A stretch of DNA of 64,000 nt from an uncultured Flavobacteriaceae bacterium (GCA_947502635.1 CANNAN010000004.1:124001-188000), one strand, 5' to 3'; shown: positions 26,868 through 36,812, counted from the first letter of the stretch. Program-made: numbers and translations. The notes: generated by a model not told the origin, from the letters alone.

Positions 26868-28931
26868 TTGAAAAATATAATTCAACATCCCCCAGTAACA
26901 AGAAAAAAGCCAAAAAAACTCTCTGTTCATGGCGATTTACGTATTGATAACTATTATTGGTTAAATGATAAAGAGAATCCAGAAGTTATAGACTATTTGA
27001 ATGCCGAAAATGATTATACAAAAAGTATGATGATGCATACTGAGGCTTTTCAAAAAGAACTTTTCGAGGAAATGAAAGGCAGAATAAAAGAAGATGATAC
27101 TACAGTGCCTTATAAGCTTAATGGCTATTGGTATATAGTACGTTACGAAAAAGGTAAAGATTATCCACTTTACGTGCGTAAAAAAGAGCATTTAGACGCG
27201 CCAGAAGAGATTTTATTTGATTGTAATGAAATGGCTAAAGAACATGCTTACTTTAATTTAGGAAGTATTGCCATAAGTCCAGATAATACATTAGCCGCAT
27301 TTTCTACAGATGTTGTTAGTAGGAGACAATATAATATTCAAATTAAAAATTTAGTAACAGGAGACATTTATTCAGATAAAATTTTGAATACAACAGGATC
27401 TGCTACTTGGGCAAATGATAATAAAACACTGTTTTATTCCATTAAAGATGAAGTGACATTACGCTCTCATAAAATTTTAAAACATAAGTTACATACAGAC
27501 TCAAAAAAAGATATAGAAGTCTTTCATGAAGAAGATGAAACTTTTAACACTTTTGTGTATAAGACAAAATCTAAAAAATACCTTGTTATTGGTTCTTCAA
27601 GTACTTTGACTACAGAGTATAGAATACTTAATGCCGATACTCCTGATGATGAATTTAAGGTTTTTCAAGAGCGTATTCGAGAATTAGATTATAGTATTTC
27701 TCATTTTGAAGATCATTTTTATATTACAGCTAATAGTAATGGCGCTACAAATTTTAAGTTGCTTAAAACAGAAGAAAAGACAACCCAAAAAGAACATTGG
27801 CAAGAAGTTATTCCGCACCGGGAAACTGTTTTATTAGAAGATATAGAGGTTTTTAAAAACTATTTGGTGATAAATGAACGTGAAAATGGACTCAATAATT
27901 TACGAATTATAAGCTGGGATGGAACCGAAGACTATAAATTACCGTTTAATTCTGAAACTTATACGGTATATATAGGTAATAACACGGATTTTGATAGTGA
28001 AGTACTACGTTATGGTTTTAACTCTCTAACCTCTCCAAGTTCTGTGATTGATTATAATTTCAAATCGAAATTAAAGGAAATTAAAAAAGAACAAGTCGTA
28101 TTAGGAGGGAAGTTTGATAAAAATAATTATGAATCTAAACGCATTTGGGCAACCGCCAGAGATGGTGTAAAAGTGCCTATTTCTTTAGTATATAAAAAAG
28201 GAATCAAATTAGATGGAACAAATCCATTGTTACAATATGCATACGGTTCTTACGGTTCAACTGTCGATCCATCATTCTCAAGTATACGCTTAAGTTTATT
28301 AGACAGAGGCTTTATTTATGCAATTGCTCATATTCGTGGTGGCGAGTATCTAGGAAGACCATGGTACGAAAATGGGAAGTTACTTAGTAAATTAAATACA
28401 TTTCATGATTTTATAGATTGTTCAAAGTATTTAATAGAACAAAAATATACATCAAACGAACATTTGTATGCTTATGGAGGTTCGGCTGGAGGATTATTAA
28501 TGGGAGCTGTGATTAATATGAATCCAGAGCTTTATAATGGTATTTTAGCAGCAGTTCCTTTTGTGGATGTCGTTACAACTATGCTTGATGATAGTATTCC
28601 TTTAACTACAGGGGAATATGATGAATGGGGAAACCCGAATGAGGTAGATTATTATAATTATATGAAGTCATATTCTCCATATGATAATGTGGAAGCTAAA
28701 CATTATCCTAATATGTTAGTAACTACAGGTTTACATGATTCGCAAGTGCAATATTGGGAACCAGCAAAATGGGTTGCTAAATTAAGAGAATTAAAAACAG
28801 ACACCAATAAGTTATTACTATATACAGATATGAATTCTGGTCATGGAGGCGCATCAGGACGTTTTGAAAGTTTGAAAGAAATTGCCTTAGAATATGCTTT
28901 TTTATTAGATTTAGAAGGAATTTATAGGTAA
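26868..28931 (+). CDS. ptrB: Oligopeptidase B (S9 serine peptidase), TTG start
   Basis: 687 residues, matching oligopeptidase B. An N-terminal beta-propeller (about 70-400) gates a C-terminal alpha/beta-hydrolase. Catalytic Ser539 in YGGSAGG, Asp624 in TTGLHDSQVQYWEP, His659 in SGHGG. The specificity segment LTTGEYDEWGNP keeps Glu583 and Asp585 where E. coli has two Glu for basic P1 residues, so cleavage after Arg/Lys is expected. It is a cytosolic or periplasmic peptidase of small peptides; no signal peptide is seen. The frame has no ATG before the conserved LRIDNYYWLND; TTG at 26868 is the best start. Confidence 0.92.
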   Translation: MKNIIQHPPVTRKKPKKLSVHGDLRIDNYYWLNDKENPEVIDYLNAENDYTKSMMMHTEAFQKELFEEMKGRIKEDDTTVPYKLNGYWYIVRYEKGKDYPLYVRKKEHLDAPEEILFDCNEMAKEHAYFNLGSIAISPDNTLAAFSTDVVSRRQYNIQIKNLVTGDIYSDKILNTTGSATWANDNKTLFYSIKDEVTLRSHKILKHKLHTDSKKDIEVFHEEDETFNTFVYKTKSKKYLVIGSSSTLTTEYRILNADTPDDEFKVFQERIRELDYSISHFEDHFYITANSNGATNFKLLKTEEKTTQKEHWQEVIPHRETVLLEDIEVFKNYLVINERENGLNNLRIISWDGTEDYKLPFNSETYTVYIGNNTDFDSEVLRYGFNSLTSPSSVIDYNFKSKLKEIKKEQVVLGGKFDKNNYESKRIWATARDGVKVPISLVYKKGIKLDGTNPLLQYAYGSYGSTVDPSFSSIRLSLLDRGFIYAIAHIRGGEYLGRPWYENGKLLSKLNTFHDFIDCSKYLIEQKYTSNEHLYAYGGSAGGLLMGAVINMNPELYNGILAAVPFVDVVTTMLDDSIPLTTGEYDEWGNPNEVDYYNYMKSYSPYDNVEAKHYPNMLVTTGLHDSQVQYWEPAKWVAKLRELKTDTNKLLLYTDMNSGHGGASGRFESLKEIALEYAFLLDLEGIYR

Positions 28932-29012
28932 TATAAAAAAATGTTTTATTTTTGTCAGGTTTTAGGTTACAAATATTTTTAGTAATATTACCGAAGCTTA
29001 TAAAAAGCATTT

Positions 29013-30053
29013 ATGAAACACAAAAATAAGGTTTTTGACAATGTATTAGATTTAATAGGTCAGACCCCACTTATTAAACTTAATAAAATAGCCTCCAAGT
29101 TTGAAGGAAACTTTTATGCAAAAGTTGAATCCTTTAATCCAGGACATTCATCAAAAGACAGAATAGCTCTTTATATTATAGAGCAAGCAGAGAAAAAAGG
29201 AATTTTATCTCCAGGCGATACCATTATAGAAACAACATCTGGTAATACTGGATTTAGTATCGCTATGGTGAGTATCATAAAGGGATACGATTGCGTTTTA
29301 GCTGTTAGTTCTAAATCTTCAGCAGACAAAATCGATATGCTTAAGACTATGGGAGCTAAAGTTTACGTGTGCCCTGCACATGTAAGTGCAGACGACCCTA
29401 GATCATACTATCAAGTAGCAAAACGTTTACACGAAGAGAGAAAAGGCTCAGTCTATATTAATCAATATTTCAATGAATTAAATATTGATGCTCATTATAA
29501 ATCTACAGGACCAGAAATTTGGGAACAAACAGAAGGTAAAATAACACATCTTGTAGCCTGTAGCGGAACTGGTGGTACTATATCTGGTACAGCTAAGTAT
29601 TTAAAAGAACAAAACCCTAACGTTAAAGTGATAGGGGTGGATGCTTTTGGTTCTGTTATCAAAAAATATCATGAAACCAGAGAGTTTGACGAAAAAGAAA
29701 TTTACCCATATAGAATTGAAGGCTTAGGGAAAAATTTAATTCCGACGGCTACAGATTTCGATGTTATTGATGAATTTGTAAAAGTAACAGATGAAGAAAG
29801 TGCTCATACTGCTAGATTAATAGCTAAATCTGAAGGTATGTTTGTTGGGTATACGTCTGGTGCAGCAATGCAAGCTATCATGCAACTAGGAGAGCTAGGC
29901 GAATTCAAAAAAGAAGATAATATTGTTATTATCTTTCCAGATCACGGATCGCGTTACATGGGTAAAGTATACAGTGATAAGTGGATGAATGAACAAGGCT
30001 TTTTTGATAGTAAAAATGAAGCTTCTGCACAAAATATTCAATATATAAAATAA
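29013..30053 (+). CDS. CBS/cysteine-synthase-family PLP enzyme, candidate cysteate synthase
   Basis: 346-residue fold-type II PLP enzyme. Schiff-base Lys48 in NPGHSSKDR, the substrate loop TTSGNTGFS (76-82) and the phosphate-binding GTGGTISGT are clear. It lacks C-terminal CBS domains, so it is a stand-alone beta-replacement enzyme. By family it could make cysteine or cystathionine. Its position before an alpha-oxoamine synthase suggests that it might supply L-cysteate for sulfonolipids; the capnine pathway, as I remember it, starts with a PLP cysteate synthase using O-phosphoserine and sulfite. That reading is inference. Confidence 0.88.
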   Translation: MKHKNKVFDNVLDLIGQTPLIKLNKIASKFEGNFYAKVESFNPGHSSKDRIALYIIEQAEKKGILSPGDTIIETTSGNTGFSIAMVSIIKGYDCVLAVSSKSSADKIDMLKTMGAKVYVCPAHVSADDPRSYYQVAKRLHEERKGSVYINQYFNELNIDAHYKSTGPEIWEQTEGKITHLVACSGTGGTISGTAKYLKEQNPNVKVIGVDAFGSVIKKYHETREFDEKEIYPYRIEGLGKNLIPTATDFDVIDEFVKVTDEESAHTARLIAKSEGMFVGYTSGAAMQAIMQLGELGEFKKEDNIVIIFPDHGSRYMGKVYSDKWMNEQGFFDSKNEASAQNIQYIK

Positions 30054-30071
30054 CATAAATTACGAACATAA

Positions 30072-30118
30072 AAAGGGATGGTGTTTTGTTGTTAAAGCAA
30101 AATAGCGTCTCTTTTTTT
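30072..30118 (+). terminator. Intrinsic terminator
   Basis: Long imperfect hairpin: AAAGGGATGGTGTTTTG pairs with CAAAATAGCGTCTCTTT with one mismatch and three G-U pairs, followed by a T-run. It separates the CBS-like gene from the alpha-oxoamine synthase, so these are probably two transcripts. Confidence 0.75.
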
Positions 30119-30169
30119 ATTTTATTAATAATAGGGCGGTAAAAATTATGTTCAAACCATATAAATATT

Positions 30170-30177
30170 TAATTTTG
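30170..30177 (+). promoter_or_regulatory. Candidate -7 box of the alpha-oxoamine synthase
   Basis: TAATTTTG, matching TAnnTTTG, in the gap after a terminator; it implies a leader of about 125 bases. No clear -33 element. Confidence 0.4.
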
Positions 30178-30308
30178 CAATAACTAACTAAGGGCATAAA
30201 GCTTTCATGAAATATACTTAAACATTATAATTTGTTTTTGTTTTCCCTCAAAAGCAGCTACAAGTATGTAGCTATGTCTCAATTTTAATAGCTATAAGAT
30301 TATAATAA

Positions 30309-31568
30309 ATGAAGGATTTATTTGAAAAGATTTATAAGGACAAAGGACCATTAGGTAAATGGGCTTCCCAAGCTGAAGGTTATTTTGTATTCCCTAAATT
30401 AGAAGGAGAGATTTCTAATCGTATGAAATTTCAAGGAAAAGATGTTATTACTTGGAGTATTAATGATTATTTGGGGTTAGCTAATCACCCAGAAGTAAGA
30501 AAAGTAGATGCCGAAGCTGCTGCTCAATATGGTTCTGCTTATCCAATGGGAGCTAGAATGATGTCTGGACACACAGATCTACATGAAAAATTACAAGATG
30601 AGTTAGCATCATTTGTAAATAAAGAAGCAGCATATTTATTAAATTTTGGATATCAAGGTATGGTATCTACTATCGATGCTTTAGTATCTAAAGATGACAT
30701 TATTGTTTATGATGTAGATGCACATGCTTGTATTATTGATGGAGTTCGTTTACATATGGGTAAGCGTTTTACTTATAAGCATAATGATGTTGAAAGTTTA
30801 GAAAAAAACTTAGATAGAGCAACAAAAATGGCAGAACAAACTGGAGGAGGGATTTTAGTGATTTCTGAAGGTGTGTTTGGTATGCGAGGAGAGCAAGGAC
30901 GATTAAAAGAAATTGTCGCTCTTAAAAAGAAATACAATTTCAGATTATTTGTTGATGATGCTCATGGGTTTGGTACATTGGGTGCTACAGGCGCAGGTGC
31001 AGGAGAGGAGCAAGGCGTACAAGATGATATAGATGTCTATTTTGCGACATTTGCTAAATCATTAGCAAGTACAGGAGCATTTATTGCTGGAGATCAAGAA
31101 ATAATTGATTACTTAAAATACAACTTACGTTCTCAAATGTTTGCAAAATCATTGCAAATGCAATTGGTTGTTGGGGCTTTAAAGCGTCTAGAAATGCTTA
31201 AAACCATGCCTGAGCTAAAAAATAAGCTTTGGGAAAATGTAAATGCTTTACAATCTGGTTTAAAAGATCGTGGGTTCGACATAGGTACTACGCAAAGTTG
31301 TGTGACGCCTGTGTATTTAAAAGGAAGTATTCCAGAGGCTATGGCTCTGGTTAGAGACTTGCGAGAAAATTATGGAATATTCTGTTCTATAGTTGTTTAT
31401 CCTGTAATACCTAAAGGATTAATTTTACTAAGATTGATACCTACAGCGACACATACTTTAGAGGATGTTTCAGAAACTTTAGCAGCTTTTGAAGCTATTA
31501 GATCTCGATTAGAAAATGGCACTTATAAACGTTTATCTGCTTCAGTAATGGCAGCAACGGGAGAATAA
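30309..31568 (+). CDS. Alpha-oxoamine synthase (serine palmitoyltransferase or cysteate acyltransferase type)
   Basis: 419-residue PLP-dependent acyl-CoA/ACP condensing enzyme. His139 (DVDAHA) stacks on PLP; Asp216 and His219 in VDDAHGFG; Schiff-base Lys250 in FAKSLASTGAF. The N-terminus DKGPLGKWASQAEGYF and WSINDYLGLANHPEV distinguish it from BioF/Kbl. In Flavobacteriaceae such enzymes make the long-chain base by condensing an acyl donor with serine (sphingolipid) or cysteate (capnine). The substrate cannot be decided here, but the CBS-like neighbour points to cysteate. Confidence 0.88.
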   Translation: MKDLFEKIYKDKGPLGKWASQAEGYFVFPKLEGEISNRMKFQGKDVITWSINDYLGLANHPEVRKVDAEAAAQYGSAYPMGARMMSGHTDLHEKLQDELASFVNKEAAYLLNFGYQGMVSTIDALVSKDDIIVYDVDAHACIIDGVRLHMGKRFTYKHNDVESLEKNLDRATKMAEQTGGGILVISEGVFGMRGEQGRLKEIVALKKKYNFRLFVDDAHGFGTLGATGAGAGEEQGVQDDIDVYFATFAKSLASTGAFIAGDQEIIDYLKYNLRSQMFAKSLQMQLVVGALKRLEMLKTMPELKNKLWENVNALQSGLKDRGFDIGTTQSCVTPVYLKGSIPEAMALVRDLRENYGIFCSIVVYPVIPKGLILLRLIPTATHTLEDVSETLAAFEAIRSRLENGTYKRLSASVMAATGE

Positions 31569-31590
31569 AAGTTTCATTAAAAAAAATAAA

Positions 31591-31625
31591 AAAAAATCCG
31601 ATTCAATATTGAATCGGATTTTTTT
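31591..31625. terminator. Bidirectional intrinsic terminator
   Basis: Perfect palindrome AATCCGATTCAATATTGAATCGGATT with long A- and T-runs. It ends the alpha-oxoamine synthase and the convergent GNAT gene, whose stop codon lies in the T-run. Confidence 0.9.
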
Positions 31626-32745
31626 ATGCTATATCTTTTTTAAAAGTACAACGTCTTTTATTGATAACAGGCTTGAAGTTTTTCCATATTTGCTGAATGG
31701 CAACATTGTCATCCAATTCAGGGCCTCTCACACATAATTCAATACCTTTTTCTGTAAATGTTTTATGAAATTCATCAAAAATAATAGCAGTAACACCTTT
31801 GTTTTGATATTCGGGTAGCACACCAATTAAATAAAAAGTCACTGTTTTGGCATGTTTTTTTGCGTGTAATAAGTGCTTAATTCCAAACGGAAATAACCTG
31901 CCGTTCATTTTTTGTAAAGCTTCTGCGTAAGAAGGCGTGACAATTCCAAAACCAACTAGTTTATCATCTTTATCTAAAACAAATTTCACATATTCAGGGT
32001 TAAGAAAACCAATAAATTTTTTCTTAAAATACTCACGTTGCTCATCATTTATTTCAACAAATGTTGAAAGAACAGCATGAGATTTAGAAAAGACATCAAA
32101 CATTTCATCTGTATGTGGCAGAATATCCTTGTTTTTTGTAAAATTTAAAGCTCTTAATCCGTAGCGTTTTTTTATAAGCCCTTGTATTCTTGAGAAAAAT
32201 TCTGATTTAATATTTTTAAACTCCATGATATTCTCAGAATATGTTTTTGCAACATCATAGCCAAGTTTTTCAAAATGAGTCGCATAGTAAGGAGGATTGT
32301 GCCATGTAATCATGCTTCCAATTTGATCAAATCCTTCGGTTACAACACCTACTTTGTCAAGATTTGAAAACCCGACAGGACCTTCAATAAATTCGAGGCC
32401 ATTTTCTTTTCCAATTTCCAGAACTTTGTCAAGTAAAACCTTTGTGACATCAACATCATCGATAACATCAAACCAGCCAAAGCGCATCTTCTTTAAAGCT
32501 TGATCTTTTACTTCTAACCAATTGATTATAGCTGCTATACGGCCAACAATTTCCGCGCCTTTATATGCCAAAAACAGTCTGGCTTCTGCATCATTAAATA
32601 CAGGGTTTTCTTTTTTGTTAAAAGTTTTAATTTCCTCACTAATAATTGGAGGTACCCAATGTTTGGAGTTTTTATTGAGCTTAAAAGGAAACTTAACAAA
32701 TGCCTTTACTTCCTTTTTTTTATGTACTTCTTTTAATGTTATCAT
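31624..32745 (-). CDS. GNAT-fold acyltransferase resembling bacterial ceramide synthase
   Basis: 373 residues with FVKFPFKLNKNSKHWVPPI, ENPVFNDAEARLFLAYKGAEIVGRIAAIIN and a C-terminal half with LIGVLPEYQNKGVTAIIFDEFHK, the acyl-CoA loop. The N-terminal pattern (FPF-L, WVPP, NP-F-AE-LFLA, VGRIAAI) is what I remember of the GNAT-type bacterial ceramide synthases. With the convergent alpha-oxoamine synthase it could N-acylate the long-chain base. The similarity is from memory and needs a search. Confidence 0.8.
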   Translation of the reverse strand: MITLKEVHKKKEVKAFVKFPFKLNKNSKHWVPPIISEEIKTFNKKENPVFNDAEARLFLAYKGAEIVGRIAAIINWLEVKDQALKKMRFGWFDVIDDVDVTKVLLDKVLEIGKENGLEFIEGPVGFSNLDKVGVVTEGFDQIGSMITWHNPPYYATHFEKLGYDVAKTYSENIMEFKNIKSEFFSRIQGLIKKRYGLRALNFTKNKDILPHTDEMFDVFSKSHAVLSTFVEINDEQREYFKKKFIGFLNPEYVKFVLDKDDKLVGFGIVTPSYAEALQKMNGRLFPFGIKHLLHAKKHAKTVTFYLIGVLPEYQNKGVTAIIFDEFHKTFTEKGIELCVRGPELDDNVAIQQIWKNFKPVINKRRCTFKKDIA

Positions 32746-32769
32746 ATGTAATGACGGTTACTTTGACTC

Positions 32770-33792
32770 TTAGTTGTTGTCAAAATCTATATCGTCTCGT
32801 TTTCGTTTTTTTGTTTTATCTGTATCGGTATCACTCTCTTTATTCTTATTACGTCTAGATTTTCTTTTTCCTTCTTCTTTGGCAGAGTTACCATTATCGA
32901 TGTCTTTGTCTTTGGCTTCTTTGTCCTTATGAAAATCCAATCTATAAGATACGCCAAAGTTTATACTAAAGACAGATGGTGTATCTTTTGTATTAAAAGT
33001 TAGAGCAGTATCTAACTGAAGATCTCTTCCCCATAAGTATGCACCTCCAAATCTAAAAAGGTTATCAGCATAAAAATCACTTTGAATACCTTGAGTTTCA
33101 CCAAATATGACCCATTTAGGACTGAAAGAGTGTGTTAATGTTAAAATATATTGAAAATCCGATTGATCCGATCCAATTCTATCTTTTATTAAATTCATAA
33201 CAAACACCCAGCCTCCTGAAAAATTATTCTGCGTTGCTATCATTATTTTAGGACTAAAGCCATCAACACCTGGAGCAGTATAAGGATTGTCCTTTGCGTC
33301 AAAATTGGCTCCTAAATACACTGAAACAGCAGGTATTAACGAGCTCCATCTAAAGCTGTGATTTGCTTTCCAGCTATACAGGTTAGGTTTCTTTTCTCCT
33401 GCCTTTTTATAAGGATCATATACCAAATATTTAGCACCAATAGTTATTGCCTTAAAGTTAGATCGCTTTTCTTCCGCAGATACGTTAGATGTAAAGGTTT
33501 TTGTATCGTTTTGATAAGTTCCTTCAATATTCAATTCTAATTCTTCAAATAATAAACCATATCGTGCTGCAAAATCAATTCCAAATCCAGACGCCTTATA
33601 AGCAGCGGCAGGCGTTCTTTTTTCATTGATTATATAGGGACCAATTTCAAGCTGAGCTACGTTAGTGCCTACAGAAAAAGCACTTCGAGAGACACCAGGT
33701 CTATTTGAGTTAATAACATCAGTATATTGACTGTAGGCTTGAATTGAAATTAAAGTCAATAAAAGACAAAAGGTAGATTTCATTGGGTTCAT
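32770..33792 (-). CDS. Outer-membrane barrel protein (transporter-like) with a charged tail
   Basis: 340 residues. The signal peptide ends IQAYSQ. Antiparallel beta-strands fill the body (NRPGVSRSAFSVGTNVAQLEIGPYI, VFSINFGVSYRLDF), like the phenol-degradation MetA/transporter family. After the barrel, about 55 residues are almost entirely charged (KDKEAKDKDIDNGN, then RRNKNKESDTDTDKTKKRKR). A barrel normally ends near YRLDF, so the tail probably lies in the periplasm. The start could be three codons later (MKSTFCLLL). Confidence 0.75.
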   Translation of the reverse strand: MNPMKSTFCLLLTLISIQAYSQYTDVINSNRPGVSRSAFSVGTNVAQLEIGPYIINEKRTPAAAYKASGFGIDFAARYGLLFEELELNIEGTYQNDTKTFTSNVSAEEKRSNFKAITIGAKYLVYDPYKKAGEKKPNLYSWKANHSFRWSSLIPAVSVYLGANFDAKDNPYTAPGVDGFSPKIMIATQNNFSGGWVFVMNLIKDRIGSDQSDFQYILTLTHSFSPKWVIFGETQGIQSDFYADNLFRFGGAYLWGRDLQLDTALTFNTKDTPSVFSINFGVSYRLDFHKDKEAKDKDIDNGNSAKEEGKRKSRRNKNKESDTDTDKTKKRKRDDIDFDNN

Positions 33793-33928
33793 AATTAAAG
33801 ATTTAGTTTACAACTAGTAACACGTGGGTAATACACTCTTATTATATTTAGGTTCAAAGACTTTTTCAAATATAGATATTTTATACTTTTTTTATCATTT
33901 TTGAACGTTTTTTAAGCGTATAGAATTG

Positions 33929-33936
33929 TATTTTTG
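33929..33936 (+). promoter_or_regulatory. Candidate -7 box of the DUF4834 gene
   Basis: TATTTTTG, matching TAnnTTTG, 15 bases before the chosen ATG at 33952. A possible TTTG lies 26 bases further upstream, longer than ideal. Confidence 0.5.
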
Positions 33937-33951
33937 TTAAAAATAATTTTT

Positions 33952-34233
33952 ATGCTACAATTTGCATCTGTAACAGGTTTTGTTAGAATGATACTAATCA
34001 TTCTTCTTATTTACTTTGGAATAAAAATTTTATCACGCTTATTTGCGCCATTTCTTATTAAATATGTTGCTAAAAAAGCAGAGCAACGTTTTGGAGATCA
34101 GTTTGGTCAGTTTGGAAAACAACAACAAGAAAAGCAAAAAAAAGAGGGTGAAATTACAATAGATAAGATACCTAAAACTAAAACATCAAATAAAAATGTA
34201 GGTGATTACGTTGATTATGAAGAAATTGATTAA
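33952..34233 (+). CDS. DUF4834-family small membrane protein
   Basis: 93 residues from the ATG at 33952; the longer frame starts with TTG inside the promoter core. One membrane segment (MILIILLIYFGIKILSRLFAPFLI), then a basic Gln/Lys-rich linker and the acidic terminus VGDYVDYEEID, which is characteristic of the DUF4834 family in Flavobacteriia. The function is unknown. It lies 31 bases before the YfhO-like gene and is likely in the same transcript. Confidence 0.82.
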   Translation: MLQFASVTGFVRMILIILLIYFGIKILSRLFAPFLIKYVAKKAEQRFGDQFGQFGKQQQEKQKKEGEITIDKIPKTKTSNKNVGDYVDYEEID

Positions 34234-34264
34234 TTTTCACAAACATTGTTCTTAATATATTTTC

Positions 34265-36697
34265 ATGCAATTTTCATTTAAAAGAGTTGGTCCTCATGTA
34301 TTAGTTTTAATAGGATTTATAATACTTTCATTAGCTTATTTTAGCCCTGTTTTAAAAGGAAAACAAATATTTCAAAGCGATATCATGCACTACATAGGCA
34401 TGAGTAAGCAACAACAGGATTTTAAAGCAGAGACTGGCGAAGAAACATATTGGACGAATAGTGCGTTTGCAGGGATGCCTACCTATCAATTAGGTGCCAA
34501 GTATCCACATAATTATATTAAAAAATTAGACTTAACACTTCGGTTTTTACCTCGACCAGCAGATTATCTGTTTTTGTATTTGTTAAGCTTTTATATACTG
34601 CTATTAGTGCTAAAAGTTGATTTTAAACTCGCGGCATTAGGGGCTATCGCTTTTGGTTTTTCAACCTATTTAATTATTATTTTAGGTGTAGGTCATAACA
34701 GTAAAGCGCATGCCATCGCTTATATGCCATTGGTTTTAAGTGGTATTCTGCTTGTTTTTCAAAAAAAATACGTTTCAGGGTTCTTGCTAACCACGGTGGC
34801 TATGGGCTTAGAGCTTGTGGCTAATCATTTCCAAATGACCTATTACTTACTGCTATTAGTCATTGTTTTAGGTATTGCGTACTTAGTTGATGCTTATAGA
34901 AAAAAAATACTGCCACATTATTTTAAATCAATAGGGGTTTTGTTTGCTGCTGTTATGCTCTCAATAGCTTTAAATGCAACAGGTATCTTAGCAACACAAG
35001 AATATGTAAAAGAAAGTACTCGTGGAAAAAGTGAGCTAACAATAAATCCTGATGGCTCTAACAAAGATGTGACTTCTGGTTTAGATAGATCCTATATTAC
35101 AGCTTATAGCTATGGGTTTGTAGAAACTTTTAATCTTTTTATCCCAAGATTCATGGGAGGGGGGAACTATGAAAATTTAGGTAGAGATTCAAATACGTAT
35201 GATGCCTATAGGAAATTGGGAGCCTCTACTACAGATGCATTAAAAGAATCAAAGCACGTGCCTACCTATTGGGGTGATCAGCCTGGGGTAGAAGCGCCAG
35301 CGTATATTGGAGCTGTTATCTTATTTCTATTTGTTTTTGCATTATTCCTTGTAAAAGGACGCTTGAAGTGGTGGCTTGTAGGTGGTGCTTTATTGTCTTT
35401 ATTATTGTCATATGGAAAGAATTTAGGCTTTTTAACCGATTTATTTATTGATTACGTACCACTTTATAACAAATTTAGAGCGGTTAGTTCTATTCAGGTT
35501 GTTTTAGAGTTGTGCATTCCTGTTTTCGCCATTTTCGGATTGGTGAGATTATTTAATGATTTTGAAAAGAAAGAAGATAAATTAAAGGCTTTAAAATATT
35601 CAACGATTATCACTGGAGGCATAGCTATAATGTTCTTATTATTTAAGTCATCACTATTTAATTTTGTTGGTAGTAGAGATGGTCAGTATATGCAAGCTTA
35701 TGGTCAGGATTTTGTGAGAGCTATTAAGGAAGATAGAAAAACTATCTTTACCCAAGATACTTTGCGAACACTTGCTTTAGTATTATTGTCGGCTGGTGCT
35801 ATCTTTATGTTTTTACGTGATAAACTAAAAGAAAAGTGGGTGATTGCAGTGTTTGGACTTCTGATTCTTTTTGATTTAGTAGGAGTAAATAGGCGTTATG
35901 TGAATAATGATGATTTTGTATCGAGTATTCAGGTAAATAAGCCGTTTCGGGTCAATGAAATAGATAAAAAAATACTGAAAGACAATGCGCATTTTAGAGT
36001 GTTTGACTTAGTTTCTGCATCCTCTCAGCCTACAAAAGCATCTTACTTCCACAACTCATTAAACGGTTATAATGCTGCGGAGTTAAAGCGTTACAGGGAA
36101 GTTTTTGATTTTTATGTGTCGCAAAATAACATTAATGTTCTTAGTATGCTTAATACTAAATACATCATTGCACAAGACGATAAAGGTGGTATGTTTTCTT
36201 ATAAAAATGATGAAGCAAATGGCAATGCATGGTTTGTACAACGTTTGCAAAAAGTAGCATCAGCAAACGAAGAAATCAAGCTGTTAGATAGTTTGCCTAA
36301 TCAAGCTAAAGCTATTTACTCATCTCATAAAGCTTTAGAGAATTTAAAAGATATAAAGTCTGATTATGTTGTAGATTCATTAGCTTCTATTGATTTGGTT
36401 GAAGTAACGCCTAATTATTTAAAATATAAGTCTACAAATTCAAATGAAGGGTTTGCTGTCTTTTCTGAAGTCTATTATGGTAATGGATGGAAAACTTTTA
36501 TAGATGGAGAAGCAAGTTCTCATATGCGTGTTAATTACACATTACGTGGTATGCAAATACCAGCAGGAGCACATACTATAGAGTTTAAGTTCGATCCCGA
36601 TGTTGTTAAGACAGGTAGTAATATTGCTTTAGCAGGTTCTGTTTTATTTGGATTACTATTGTTGGGCGGATTATTATATGAATTCAAAAAGAAATAA
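34265..36697 (+). CDS. YfhO-family multi-span membrane protein
   Basis: 810 residues with about 12 to 14 membrane segments and a C-terminal extracytoplasmic beta-domain (YGNGWKTFIDG, NYTLRGMQIPAGAHTIEFKFDP) followed by one last helix and a KKK end. YfhO proteins are GT-C-like membrane proteins thought to transfer sugars from lipid carriers. SDIMHYIGMSKQQQDF is the typical first loop. It heads a block with a GT4 and a flippase, which suggests glycan or glycolipid assembly. Confidence 0.88.
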   Translation: MQFSFKRVGPHVLVLIGFIILSLAYFSPVLKGKQIFQSDIMHYIGMSKQQQDFKAETGEETYWTNSAFAGMPTYQLGAKYPHNYIKKLDLTLRFLPRPADYLFLYLLSFYILLLVLKVDFKLAALGAIAFGFSTYLIIILGVGHNSKAHAIAYMPLVLSGILLVFQKKYVSGFLLTTVAMGLELVANHFQMTYYLLLLVIVLGIAYLVDAYRKKILPHYFKSIGVLFAAVMLSIALNATGILATQEYVKESTRGKSELTINPDGSNKDVTSGLDRSYITAYSYGFVETFNLFIPRFMGGGNYENLGRDSNTYDAYRKLGASTTDALKESKHVPTYWGDQPGVEAPAYIGAVILFLFVFALFLVKGRLKWWLVGGALLSLLLSYGKNLGFLTDLFIDYVPLYNKFRAVSSIQVVLELCIPVFAIFGLVRLFNDFEKKEDKLKALKYSTIITGGIAIMFLLFKSSLFNFVGSRDGQYMQAYGQDFVRAIKEDRKTIFTQDTLRTLALVLLSAGAIFMFLRDKLKEKWVIAVFGLLILFDLVGVNRRYVNNDDFVSSIQVNKPFRVNEIDKKILKDNAHFRVFDLVSASSQPTKASYFHNSLNGYNAAELKRYREVFDFYVSQNNINVLSMLNTKYIIAQDDKGGMFSYKNDEANGNAWFVQRLQKVASANEEIKLLDSLPNQAKAIYSSHKALENLKDIKSDYVVDSLASIDLVEVTPNYLKYKSTNSNEGFAVFSEVYYGNGWKTFIDGEASSHMRVNYTLRGMQIPAGAHTIEFKFDPDVVKTGSNIALAGSVLFGLLLLGGLLYEFKKK

Positions 36698-36698
36698 T

Positions 36699-36730
36699 TT
36701 GTCATTCCAGTAAAAGCAAGAATTTTAGAG
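36699..36730. repeat. Degenerate intergenic repeat
   Basis: GTCATTCCAGTAAAAGCAAGAATTTTAGAG resembles short repeats beginning GTCATTCC that are scattered between genes in many Bacteroidota. Only one half is recognisable. Not confirmed. Confidence 0.3.
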
Positions 36731-36812
36731 ATTTAAGCTATATGGGTAAGGGGTTTTCTGTATCCAAGACTGCTACATCCACTTTTTCTTAATAAGGGAA
36801 AAAGCGTTTTAT

